From Neurospora tetraspora (lineage: Eukaryota > Ascomycota > Sordariomycetes > Sordariales > Sordariaceae), in the NCBI RefSeq assembly GCF_033439725.1, contig NW_026944385.1, forward strand, positions 620,001-684,000: DNA of 64,000 bases. Reading direction: 5' to 3'. The notes under the pieces were generated by a model. It was not told the origin of the DNA. It was given only the letters and a program-made list of their open reading frames with translations, and did not search any database. Of this stretch, positions 20,976-33,242 are shown piece after piece. The translations under genes and the position numbers were made by a program. Numbering within the stretch: position 1 is the stretch's first letter; every line of letters begins with the position of its first letter.

Positions 20976-23900
20976 CGGATCAGAAGTGCATGGGGGACGA
21001 CGAATCAAGGAATGGGATAATTAGCGTTTAGACCAAAAACTGGGAATTGGTGCCGAGTGGTGCTTGCGAAAATGCAGCAGCAAAACGACAACAACAACGA
21101 CAATTACTAAAGCTGGTAGGCGTAGAAATAGCACAAGTGGCGGGCCACTGCAGTCAATGCAGCTCCTTCCTGGTGATGGTTGATGATGAGCGGTGGGTGC
21201 TGAAGAGCCGTTTATCGGGTCGTGAACCGGCCTTGTTGTGCTAGACAAACAAGAACTGGAACGTGTGTGGAAGGGGGAAGCGGGATGAGCGATCGACGTG
21301 CGCGGTTGGGGGGGGGCGCAGAAAGGAGGTTGGCGTTGACTTGTCTGTTGTCAATTGCTCTTGGCTGCTTGGAGGCGTGTGTTGTGTAGCGGGACTGCAG
21401 GCAGTGGTGGATTCCGTTGTTTGTGTGTTGTTGTTTTGTCGATGAGCAGCGATAACGAGTCGAACCGAATGATTATTATTTCTCTTTTCCTTTCCAAACT
21501 ACCCGTTTCGCTTTTCTTCTCTCCAAACAAACGATTGGCGCGGTGACTTGGCGGTGGGCAATGCCAACGACGCAGGCCTCCTGGAAGATCAAATCACCCC
21601 TATTAGGAGGCTTCTTTGATCACGGTCGCGCGACGGAACGAGCGATGAAGGGGGGGGGGAGGCGAGTGACAGAAAGTTGCCGGTGAGCGAGTGTAAAGGG
21701 AGAAAGGGGAAAGAGAAGAGAGAGGGGGGGAAAATCAAACGAAGTGGAAGCCAACAAGCTGGCAGGAGTCCTGGCAGTTTCGTTGATGAAGAAGGCGGAA
21801 GCCGGGAAGGGGGGAAGAGCGAGGGGAGTGGGAGTAGGAGAGGAAAAAAGTGGATGGAAATGGAAATGGAAGGGCAGTGGAAAGACGGGAAAAAAAAAGG
21901 AGGCACCGACTGGGACCGTCTGGGACTGTGGACTGGGACTCGACTGCAGGTGGGACTGCGCTGGAACAGGATGCGATCCAGGTGCTGCAGTCTGCTACCT
22001 CCGGCTGCTAGGAGTCTCCAGGCAATTGCAGTTGTGGAATCCATCTCAATGGCCCTGGACGGGATGTCCAATGCGTTTCGTCAGTCACGGCAGGACCTGA
22101 CAGGGTGGACAGAGGCCTCTGCTCAGTGGTTGCAGCAGGCCCGCGGGTGGGCAATAGTGGACTGGACGAAAAAGGCATGGGCGTCTCTGAGTGGTCGCTG
22201 CATCGCTCGCTTCATCGACGTTGTCAGGGGGAGCAGCACTGTTTGGCAGGGATCGTGGAAAATGGGAAAAGTGGCACCCGAAGGGGGAAGGGGGAGACCG
22301 TGTGTGTTGTTGTGGATTTTTACTGTGCACTCTTTCTTCCATTTTCTGGCCTTACTAACGTCTTCCACTTCCGCAACTTGAAATGAATTGCAGTGTGATG
22401 TTCCAGTGAGTCTTGGAAAAAGAAGCTCCAAGACGCGAAAGAACGAACGAGAATTTGGTTGGTTTTTCGACCAAGGCTCTGAGCCTCAATATGCCCCTCA
22501 ATAGTGCTACTTGCCATCTCGTATTCACTTGTAGTATATTGGCCCGAGGTCCCCCGCTCCCGTTCCTTACTTGTGCTTGCTCTCACTGTAGGTTCGTCTG
22601 ACAGTTGACAGTTGCAGGTGCCCAACGTTGATTCATCCCATCTTGTTGAAAGAGTCGTTGAACTGATTCCACGTTGCACGTTGCCAGATATCGCTCTCTC
22701 ATGCGAATCTCGGCCTCAACCATGCTCCAATCTCGACCGCCTTTAGGAGATGCCGTTCGGTTGGTCCTTTTCAATCTTGGCAATTTCCATTGTGGTACCC
22801 ACACTCTGCGTAAGGAGTACAAGCTGAGTACTTGTCGCAACTCTGTAGGAGACCTCGCCACGACCTGGGCTACTTGGCGCTTTCGTCCAATGAAAAGGAA
22901 TGACCAGTGTTTGTGGGGTAGGCCGTACCCGCCAGGTTCTCAAACGCGCTCGGACAACCAATCAAGCTGAAATTGCACCACATTTGTGCCGCCCCGCTCC
23001 GCGACACTTTCGTACCTGTTCCCCTTATTGCAATCGCTTCAAGGTATTGTGCTCGTACCTGTCAAGTATCGGGCCTTATCTTGTGTCCATCTGGTGTCCA
23101 TTCGGTGTGCACATTTGGCGTCCTGCGCGACTGCACAGAAAGCTTGGTTTCGCAGTGATATGACGACGATTGCTGCAGAAAGCTGGAAACTTGGTAAACA
23201 TTTTGGCTTCTCAACACCACCACTCGCTCCAACCTCTCTTTGGACCGCATGGCAATGGGAAGGGTTGGGATGGGATGGGAATGGGGGCCTTATTTGGAAA
23301 TGCCATGGCGGGAAGAGGCATCAATCATGGCATGGCCTGCCACGGTAGTATCTAGTCTACCACAGTACAGGGCCGATAGACAAGGCAAGACGGCAAAAGC
23401 CTTGCTAGGCGGGCGATATACCTCCAGAGCGCGATACACGACAAGGCAACAAGGGCGATACTGCAGTGATAGGGCGACAACAGGGCGACAGGGCGATGCC
23501 ATGTTCGATATTCGATATTCGATGTGCGATGTGCGATGTGCAAATGTTGATGGCAACGCGGCAAAGGAACCCGGCTCCCACTCCCAGCCCGCCAGGCATC
23601 GAGAGTCCCAAATAACGTTCTTTGATATCTGTACTGTATATAGTTCGCCAGCTCCGAGGTTCACCGTTCTATCGTTCCAGATTTCCGCGGGCTCCTCCAC
23701 CGGTGATCCTCCACCTGGGCACGCCGGCACGCTGGGATCGAGATTCGACATCTACACTGCACACTGATTATTAAGAATATCCCCGAAGCTGTTACGGGCT
23801 ATCTATCACAGCCACAATCTGCGCCCTTGTCCATCATCAGGATTCAATGTCCATTCTACCATCCCAATGTTCCAACACTTATTTACCACCAGGACCACAG

Positions 23901-24818
23901 AAACCAAAAGGTTCCCTCGATGGGCATCGCTGACGCTGCCAGGTGAGGTGAGGTGACGGCCGCCCCTTGTCGAGGCAGTGTTCTCGAAATCGCCCACCCT
24001 TGCCCGTTGCCCGTTGCTCTGACAAACCCGCCAAGCCAAAGACTGAACAGGCCTGACACTTTGAAACCGCCCCGATTGTTCCGAACACAGTGCTGGCAGA
24101 CAGGCCTTCCCTTCCACTCTTTTCATTCCATTCCCTCCACAGAACCTCACACAGTCTCAAGTCTCAACATGGCACTCGCCGCCGTCGCCGGAGACCGCTG
24201 ACCGAGCACTCGGTGTGTGGGTGGACCGATACCTACCACCTGTCAACGCTCGCGACAGCTTGTCTTGGCGCATCTGCCAACTGCCGCCAACCAATTATAA
24301 TCCCCCAAAGTACGGTTTTTGTGGATCCCAGTTTCGACGCTGTCAACCACCACGACCGCGGGGTGGAGCTGCCCGCTGGCCGCCCCGCTAGCCAGGGATC
24401 ATCGATTCTGCGCTCGCCAGGGGCAATGGCACGTCGTCGGGTGGTCCGTGTGACTCCTTTTTTTTCTATTTCCAGCTCTCGCTAGATTTGTTCCTTCAAG
24501 GCACGGGGGATCCACTTGGAGATTAACCTCCACCCTTTTTCTCTGTCTTTCCAGTTTCCGGACGAAGGAGAGAGGCCGCTCCGGCCCCGTTCGGACTTCT
24601 CGATTGTTCCTTGGCGATGATATGGTTCTGCGATCGATCAAATGGAGATGCGGTGCGGTGCCTGTCGAGCCTCTGTACCTGACGGCAGGATGTAAGCACT
24701 CACGCACAGGATTCAGGAACCGAACGAGGAGCGGGAGTCGGGAAGTATGGAGATGGAGATGGTGGCGACTAAAAAGGAGGCTGAGCCTGGCCACTTAGAC
24801 CAATCATGGAGCGAGAGT
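20976..24818. other. Long gene-poor region upstream of FKS1
   Basis: About 3.8 kb between the FKS1 leader and the LTR element. It holds purine-rich tracts (about 21645-21910), a gatattc/gatgtgc short tandem stretch near 23507-23540 and several ccaat strings. Open frames such as 21677-22381 are low complexity (Lys/Gly/Glu) and overlap others in different frames, so no gene is called. It probably contains an extended FKS1 promoter and 5' UTR. Confidence 0.5.
24814..24818. repeat. Target-site duplication, left copy (agagt)
   Basis: The 5 bp agagt directly precedes the left LTR and recurs at 30714-30718 directly after the right LTR. This is the 5 bp duplication typical of LTR-element integration. 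Confidence 0.9.
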
Positions 24819-24983
24819 TGTCAGAGGCCAGGGGATCCACTGGGCGTGCACGTGCCCAGTTAGGCTGGGATATACGGGATTTATCTAGATGCCAGAGCTT
24901 CGAGTTTATAGAGCCAATTTTATACGGACATACAAAATCAAGCTACGTTGAACCCCACATTGATCATTACCCATAATATCACA
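24819..24983 (+). repeat. Left LTR of the copia-type element
   Basis: A 165 bp terminal repeat with TG...CA ends, preceded by agagt. It has kept a more ordinary base composition than the internal region. Confidence 0.93.
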
Positions 24984-27900
24984 ATTAAAAGTCTCATCAT
25001 TTCAATTCTGATCGATACTAATTGTACGCCTCCTTAGCAACTATAAGGTCCCGAATTCGATTCCCAGTAAGGGCAAAATAAAAAAGCTAGGGCGATAGAG
25101 GGTCGATAAAAAATTCGATTCCTAGCGAGAATTAGAAAGCTAAGCGACAGAAGGTCGAACGGGCGCTCCTACGAATTTTCTAACTTTACGAATAGGACTT
25201 TCGGTTTAGCTAAGGGGGTATATCAAATATAGGGGGTTTAAAGCTAGCACCAATCTATTACCTCAATAAAATTCTAATTTTTAAGTATTTAGCGTAGTAA
25301 TTAATATTTAACAATTAAAAATTTTATTAATTCAACCGTTGAAGCTATCGCTAGTAACGATAACCAATTAAACAATTAACAACAATATCTATGACTAAAA
25401 TTAATAGCGTTACTCTTAATGGCCCTAGGGATTAGCCGACTTAGGAAGATACCTTTATTTCTATAGCCCAAGACTTTAATCTCTAGAAATATATCGATCC
25501 TGACAACCGTATACCCTAGCCAATTAAACCTATAGAGCCCAATATCACTAACTATTAGGGAGAGGTCCTAGCTAGAGAAATTAAGGAAGTTAAGAAGGAT
25601 AGGGAGTTTACTTTATTTACTACCACTAAATTTTACGGCTTTTATTATAAGCGCGATTATTGTAATTATATAATTAAGAAGTTAGATTAGTGTATAGAAG
25701 TTAAAACCTTTTCTAATTTACGTATCAAGAAGCTTACGTTAAGTTGCTAGATATTTGAAACCGTTAAAAATAATTACTATAAAATTAATTTTACTAAACG
25801 TATTAGTCTATACGAGTAGTATGATAATTTTAATAAATTTACCGCTTTTAACGACTATAAAGTAATGAAACTCGTCCGAATTAAATTTATTAATATTTTT
25901 AAACCTCTTAATACAGTTAATTGTAATTGGTATAATTGGATTTTTTATTAGGAGGCGGCTATAGCCCTCTATATTATTAGAAGAATTATTAAAGTAAATA
26001 AATTAGACTTATAATTCTTAAAATTCTATATAGTTATGAGGTCGAATCTTTATACCGCTTAAGTAAATAATTATTAATTCTAATATAATAAGGAGATTGA
26101 GAGAAACCTTAATTTTAAAATCTCTTTCCGTACAGTAGTCAAAGACTTTTATAAAATAGTAATAGCGAATATTACATAGGGAAAAGGTCGCGCCCCTTTA
26201 TTTAAGAGTATTGTATTTACAGTTACATTAAGCAGTAAACCCGTTAAGGAGGATACTTTTAACGACGAATAAAATTTTAACTCGGAGGTAAAGGGACGGG
26301 GAAAGGTTGTAAAAAATAATAGCAAATTTAGGAAGAATATTAATAAGAATAAGTATACTTCCTCCTTATCTTTACTAGCGAATAAATAATTATAACGATC
26401 CCTATATAAATTCTATAAGTAACTGGGCTATAATTTAAGTAAATATTACTATACTAAATTATAATTAACTTATAAAGGTTAAATCGAAAGTCCTATTATT
26501 AAGAAACGTATATTCGCTGATTTAAAAAAGAATAAAATATTTAAAAAAAACTGTTAATCGTTTATAAACGTAATAGGACGATAAGGATTAAAATAATTAA
26601 TTCTATAGACGCCGGATAAATAAAAATAGTTTCTTAATACTTATAGCGAAACGCAGCGTTATATACTTACTAAGAGATTTTGTAACTTTTAATTTAAATA
26701 TAATAATATGTATTTTTAATAAGGTTAATTAGTTTCAAGACTTTACCCTATTAAATATTAGTAATTACGTATAGGTTAGAAATAAGCAGATTCTTATTAA
26801 GGGGTATAGTATTATTATAATTATAGTTTAGGACGACGCTAGAAATAAGGAGTTCTAATTCCTTAATATCGCCCTAATACTAGGTATAACCTATAACCTT
26901 ATCTCTTTAAAATAATTCGAAAATGAATAAATCCACTAGCATTATAGGAATAGCTACCTACGCTCCCGCTTTATATACTCTCTTATTTATTATATTTATT
27001 TTAAATATAAATAATTTATTTTGAAATATATTTCTCTATAAAATAGCGTTAACAAATTTTCTTTTATTATATAATATATAAATTATATTAAATAGAAGCC
27101 CCAAAAGAGTAACCCTTCCGCTAGTATCTTCGACTTAACTACCTAGGACCTAAAATTTTAATTAAATTAACGGAATAAAAGTATAGTGTACGATTTAAAG
27201 GACCGGATATAGTATATTACGAACTATATACTAAAGCTAAATTAAAGCGTTAAGGACGTAGAGAAATTTGTAATTACTTAAAGGGCCCTAAATTATAATT
27301 AATTATTAATTTCTTCTTCTATAAGGAAATAAAAGTAGAAGGCTAAAAATATTTAAGTCTAATAGTAATCGTAGACCGGCAGTCTAAATTCGTTTAGGTA
27401 TATTATTTAGGTAATAGAGAAGCTGAATCTATTATCGCGTGTTAAGAATCCCTCTACATAAGACTATAGATTTAATACTAAATTATACCTCAGGTAATCG
27501 AATATAATAACGAAATAATTAGTAGTAAGAAGATTACTACTTAATTTACCGCTAAGGGAATTAATATCGAACCCTTAACGCTTTATATATAAATTCAAAA
27601 CGGCGGCGCAAAGCGTTTAGGGGGTATAATTAAAATTAAGGGTGCAATAATATAATTAAGTATAAATGTTCTTTACGAACTATAAATAGAAATTATTAGA
27701 GTAATTATATATTTATATAACTTAACTCCTAAGGCGGAATATTATTAGAAATTTCTTTAAGATTAATTCGAAACGTATTACTAATTTAGAGACGGTATTG
27801 TTCCTTTATTAAACTCTTTCCTTATTATTATAAATATTAAAGTATATAATTATAAAACTTTTATTTTTATAATTAAAATTAAAAAAGAATAAAATAAATC

Positions 27901-30548
27901 AATAAAACTTAAGGACCGCACTTAGGTCGGCTATTTAATTAAATATTAATTAACGATTATTTATTGGATTTAGAATCCCTATACTAATTCTATTATTATT
28001 ATATAAAACATCATATTTAATAAAAACGAAATATTCCCTAGTAGTAACGTTAAAGAAATTTATAATACCCTTAATATCTCCTTTAAAGACATAGCTATAT
28101 AATTAAAAGATCTTTATTAAATAAATATCGCGCAAATAGACGTCCTATAAATCGAAGCTATACCTACTATAAATAACGGAATTTTTAGCCCTATTATTCA
28201 AAACTTTCCTACCGAAACCGAAAATATATTAGGAGAAGAAGAGAAATTAGGGTTTCTAAAAATATAAATACAATCTAAATCTTTAGAAGTCTTATAAATA
28301 TTAGAAATATAATCGTAGGGTTTAGAGCCCTTACTATCGCCGCCCGTATAATCGCCGTCGGATTTTTAAAATATAATTTTAAATTCGAAGGATAAAAAAG
28401 AAGGCTATTTCCCTACCCCTCCTAATAGCCTAGCCGCATTTCTAATAATTAACTTCTCTTATTCGAATAAAAAATTATAGCTAATTATAAATTAATACTT
28501 TTATTAAGCCGTATCGTTCCTATTTATAAAAAGTAATTAATTTATAGGCCTTTGGGGAAATAAAGTCGTAGATTACGCCTTCTTAGAATTAATAAGAAAG
28601 AAGGGTATTAATATCGATCCCGATTATAATTTTAAATTAAAAATAATAAGGGAAATTATTAACTGTTATGAAGTAAAGGGTATATTAAGAACCCTCTATT
28701 GAATTAATTTTCTTCCCCTTCCAAAATATTATAGTAATTTTAATTCTTATTCTTTTAGGGAATTCTTTAAAAATATAAAGAAGGAATACTTAAACGAATA
28801 TAAAGATAAAAAGTCTTAAAAGTAAACTAGTATTAAAGAGGTAAAAGATAACGAAATATTCGGTTCAATATAAGAATATACCTACAAATTCAATTAAAAC
28901 GGCCGGTTTCTTAAATATAAAATACATTTAATTATACGTAGGGATTAATAATTTAAAGATAGCGTACGTAAAATATATATAATAATTTTAATAATTAAAT
29001 TATTCTATATCCTAATAATTATAGCTGCCTACTTTAACTTTAATTTAACTTAATATAATATAAAAAGTATTTTTATTATCGCTATATTTAATAAGGTAAC
29101 ATTTATAAAGGCTCTTCCTAAATATATTAGGAAAGGTTAAATATTTTAATTATTACATACGTTATATAGTTTATAGAAATCTCCTCTCCTCTAATAATAG
29201 GAATTTATTAAAACCTTTATAATTATAAATATAAACCCTCTCCCTATAGAGCTTAATATCCTAATTAAAAATAATATATTCCTTTTCTTCTATATCGATA
29301 GTATTATTATTATTTATAAATATAGGGATAAAGAAATTACTATAATTAAAGGGGTAGTAGCCGCTATAGAAAAGAAATATTAATTAACAGGAAGAAAATT
29401 ACTAAAATAGTTCTTAAGTATTAAAATTATTTAAAACCGAAAAAAGAAATTAATTTAATTATTATAGCGCAATTATATTTAGAAGATTACAGAGAAGGTT
29501 AAATATATCAAAAAAATATACTTTATATTTATGATTAGAGAGGAACTCTTATTTTACTAAAATAGTATAGCCCCGTACGAAATTTACGTATATTAAATTA
29601 AAATTAATTTAATTCTCTATATTACTATTACGTTGCAACTAAACGTAGTAATCCTAATCTTTAAATTCATTCGATTCAATTTAAATTCTAATTTAGTATA
29701 TTATATGGTTATAAATCGAATACTATTCTACCTTCTTACAATTTAAAACTACACCCTTTAACTAAACAGTAAAGACCGCTAAGACTTTTACATTATAATT
29801 AATTCCTTATTTATAAATAATTTTCTCAATTAAAAAAGTTTATAGACATTTATACTCATATTCTTAGGCGTTATAATCGATTAGCGAGCTAATAAATAAA
29901 ATATAGTTATAATTTTATTTATAGAGGCCGAATTGTTATCCTTTAATTAGTGAGTTCAAGAGGCTATCTACGCTCGCTATCTCTTTAACGAATTTATTTT
30001 AGGGTTCGAAAATTAAAAAGCTATACCTATAGGCTATAATAATAAGTAAACAATATAATTTATTATAAAGGAGGGAGTTTAACTTATAATTAAACTTAAA
30101 TATATTAATATGTATAAGTACTAATTAAAGTAAGCATAAGAGAGGAAGCTAGTAAACGTAATCTACGTGCTTACTAAGGAGTAGATCGCGGATAATTTTA
30201 TAAAGAGCCTCCTTCTCGTAATATATTTAAAATTTATAGAGTAACTAGGATTTATAGAATTATAGTAGCTATAGACTTAATTACGAGAGTTTAGTAGTAA
30301 AAATATCGCTATAAGCCGCCCGAAGGGTATAGAAGATTTTATAAAAGAGGATTCGGGTAATAAATCGGTAAGTAGAACTATAAATATAATAAGGTAAGAC
30401 TCTTACGAGTAAAAATTTGAAAGCTATTGTAATGAGGAAGTAATTTGGGAATAGTATTATTTCTAGCCAGTTTTGGAAGGATTTTAGGGTATTTTAGGGT
30501 ATATTTGGATAGATTTGGCGTAGTTTGTATACTAAATCTAAGGGGGTG

Positions 30549-30713
30549 TGTTAGAAGCTAAGGGATCTACTGGGCGTGTACGTACCTAGTTGGGCTAGGA
30601 TACACGGGATTTATCTAGATGCCAGAGCTTCGAGTCTGCAGAGCCAGTCTTATACGGATACACAAAATCAAGCCACGTTGAACCCCACATCGATCATTAC
30701 CCATAATATCACA
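30549..30713 (+). repeat. Right LTR of the copia-type element
   Basis: A 165 bp terminal repeat colinear with the left LTR without gaps, followed by agagt at 30714-30718. About 12% of positions differ from the left copy, all of them transitions. Confidence 0.93.
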
Positions 30714-30718
30714 AGAGT
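30714..30718. repeat. Target-site duplication, right copy (agagt)
   Basis: Matches 24814-24818. Together they define the empty site as ordinary non-coding sequence. Confidence 0.9.
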
Positions 30719-33242
30719 CGGGGTTGCAATCACTCTGTTAGTGCTCACTATGTACACTATACACTTGCAAGTCCCATACGCCGTTATGTTGTCGCGGAGA
30801 GACGGTATAGACAAGACTCTCCAGTACTATGTAATCGGTCGTCGTCAACAAGCAGACAGCAAAAAAAACGTCTTCTCCATCTCCCATCACCCCGATGCGC
30901 AACTAGACGCAGGTACAAGGCGCCGAACGTTCCGCTCCATGCACCTTGGCGATCCTTCAGAGTTTTTGCCACCGACGTTCATGTCCACAGCCGCATGGAA
31001 GGACTGCAACGAAAATCGCATTCTGCCGGTCTTGCGTGCATCGTGTTGATCAATAACATAAGGAGAGGCCGTTCCTTTCGTTTTACATCATGCAAAGGCC
31101 TGAAAGGGTAAGTAACTGAAGTGGAGGAACTTGGAAATTTTGACCGTCCCGGATGTCCCCGCTCCGTTCGGGCCCGGGTGGGTCCAGCACCGGGAGACTT
31201 CCCCGGTTCCTGTCCCATATCCGGAACTATTTTTGTCTCTGGAGTCTGGCCGGAGCGTCACAAGGAAGACGTGGCAGTTTGAGCACAGAATGTGTCTAGT
31301 TGGTAACACTTCTTCTGTCACAATCTTGACTCTAGAAACAAACCACGGTCCACAAACAGTCGGACAAACAATCGCGCGCGAAATCTTCGATTCCATACAT
31401 CACGCTCGAATGCCCAAACAGTAGTCCGCTGGAAACTGATCTCTTTACAGACACGCTCACTCACTCACTCACTGACTTGGTCACTTGAGTACGTACTACA
31501 TTCCCAACTTCCTCATCCTTTGCTTCCCGTCCCGTCCCGTTTCGTTGCCCCAAGTCCCAAGTTCATAGGTAACTAACTGCCAATCAAGCCCTCCCTCCCT
31601 CGCTCACCACGGGACGATAGGGTGAATACGTAGCTAGTAGGTATGTATGTACGCCACAGAGGCACAAGACACAGACGCACAAGAGAAAAAGACACAACCC
31701 ACGAAAAAACAATGTCACACAACCGTATCAGTATCAGGTGGGAAATGACACAAAAGAAAAAGGCGGGAGGATGCATGTCGTGGCATGGTGGCACGGTTTG
31801 AGTGCCGGGGTGGCAGGACAAGTTAAAGAAGGGGGCTTTTTAAGTGGCGTGGCTTTGAGACACGACGGGAGGATGGGCGGCGGGTGTCGTATCTTGGTGG
31901 TTGTTTTCGTGGTTTTCGTAAAGTCAGAGACTTGAGGTTATCAAGTTATCAAGATGTCTGCGGGCGAGAAGTGAGAAAGGCAATGCGTACAGCTGCTCAC
32001 TGCAATGTGGATGTGTGCGAGTGTTCAACTTGCATCCTGCGGGCGAGATTGTTCTTATCTGCCTTGGTTGTTGTTCATACTTTTGAATATTGGGTTCTCG
32101 AGGTTTGAACAACCACCGATACATCTCTCGCATAATGGAAGATATTGGAGGTTCAACATCACAAACCGGATGAACCCATCGCCACAAATAGAGGTCCGGG
32201 CAACCCTCCAGTCTGAATATTCGGACTCTGGACCAGATGATGTATTCAGAGATACAGTACATGAACTAAATTTCGGGAGGAACCGAACCTTTCTGATGTC
32301 AACATCAAAGCTTCATCTCATTCTCCCATCCCGTCCGTGCCTGCCATGCTTTGCCATGCTCGCCACGTCTACTAGAGGTGCATCATATCCTCGACAACGG
32401 GCAATAGATAAGGGAGATAAAAAACCACGGCAAAAGTGTCGATTTGAAGTAGAAACCGTTTTCGCTAATTTATGGAAAGCCATCCATCGTAGCACAACAG
32501 ATGCCCAGATGGTGATCAGCGAACAGGGGACGAAAACGGGGAAACGCAAAAATTCGGACTTGGTTGCTTTTGCAATTTGTGATCTGCATCAAGCGACAGA
32601 TACGCGATATGTAAACGAGACGAGACAGCTCAGACAGCATAATCCAATCTGTGAATTCGAGATGCATTACTGCTCGCTTGTCGGAGTCGGAAGACTTCAA
32701 CTCAAACCTCACCGTGATTCTCCTTGGGAAAGGTTCTGGAACGAGATGTCGTTTCACCGGCCGGCCTGGCAAGTGCAGGGACCCACTCACGCCGGGCGGC
32801 AGAAAGGGGCTTGGCGTTCCTGACGCTAACTGCACGCTAACAAATCACCCATGGCAACCAGTTGCTTGCTTTTGCTGTAACCAAACAAAAACATCGTCGA
32901 CATTCCCGTTTGCAACAACACTTTAAACATAGCAACAACACTTTAAACATAGCAACCTACATTCCTTTGGTTTTTTGTGTGGCGCGAAGCTAAGCCGGTC
33001 GAATGCGCGCAGCCAAAACCGGTGATAGCATTTCTTGAGGTTTTCACAACCTGCAGGAGATATTTGCATTGATTCTTACGACAGACAGTATTGGTTACCA
33101 CACCTTCAACCAGCTTTCAGTCCGCTCCAGTTCTCGCAACATCAACGATTTCAGGGGAGCGACCACAACCTCCACTCATATCCAACCGTAAAATCCAGTC
33201 AGGCCAGCTACTGTAAGGCAACAGGATAACGACCACAACACC
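30719..33242. other. Intergenic region between the retroelement and the GCNA-like gene
   Basis: About 2.5 kb with normal base composition. The longest open frame is 32005-32823 (272 codons) and shows no domain. A 20 bp direct repeat lies at 32913-32952. The promoter of the GCNA-like gene should lie at the right end. Confidence 0.5.
32913..32952. repeat. Tandem 20 bp duplication
   Basis: The 20 bp unit gcaacaacactttaaacata occurs twice head to tail, about 290 bp upstream of the GCNA-like start codon. Confidence 0.9.

Larger units (their letters stand above)
24819..30713 (+). mobile_element. Ty1/copia-type LTR retrotransposon, RIP-degraded fossil
   Basis: A complete insertion of 5.9 kb with a left LTR (24819-24983), internal region (24984-30548) and right LTR (30549-30713). 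Both LTRs are 165 bp, begin TGT and end ACA. They differ at about 20 sites, all transitions, with no length change, which is the RIP pattern. The internal region is extremely AT- and TpA-rich with no intact reading frame; it is broken by very many changes. Pol remnants suggest copia order: a reverse-transcriptase catalytic-motif region near 29290-29340, then an RNase H tail near 30090-30230 next to the right LTR. A polypurine-like string (ctaagggggtg) abuts the right LTR. The leader has a short imperfect tandem repeat near 25053-25158. No clear primer-binding site was recognised. LTR divergence cannot date it because RIP acts in bursts. Confidence 0.92.

Noticed and set aside
21677-22381. Possible gene upstream of FKS1 (234 codons)
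   Set aside because: Purine-rich low-complexity frame overlapping others in different frames; no domain, and no consistent codon bias seen by eye.
25020-25075. tRNA-like string (T-arm-like gaattcgattcc) in the element leader
   Set aside because: The string recurs nearby as part of a short imperfect tandem repeat, and no cloverleaf or anticodon arm could be drawn.
30460-30512. Tandem ttagggta strings suggesting interstitial telomere
   Set aside because: Only two imperfect units, within the AT-rich tail of the retroelement.
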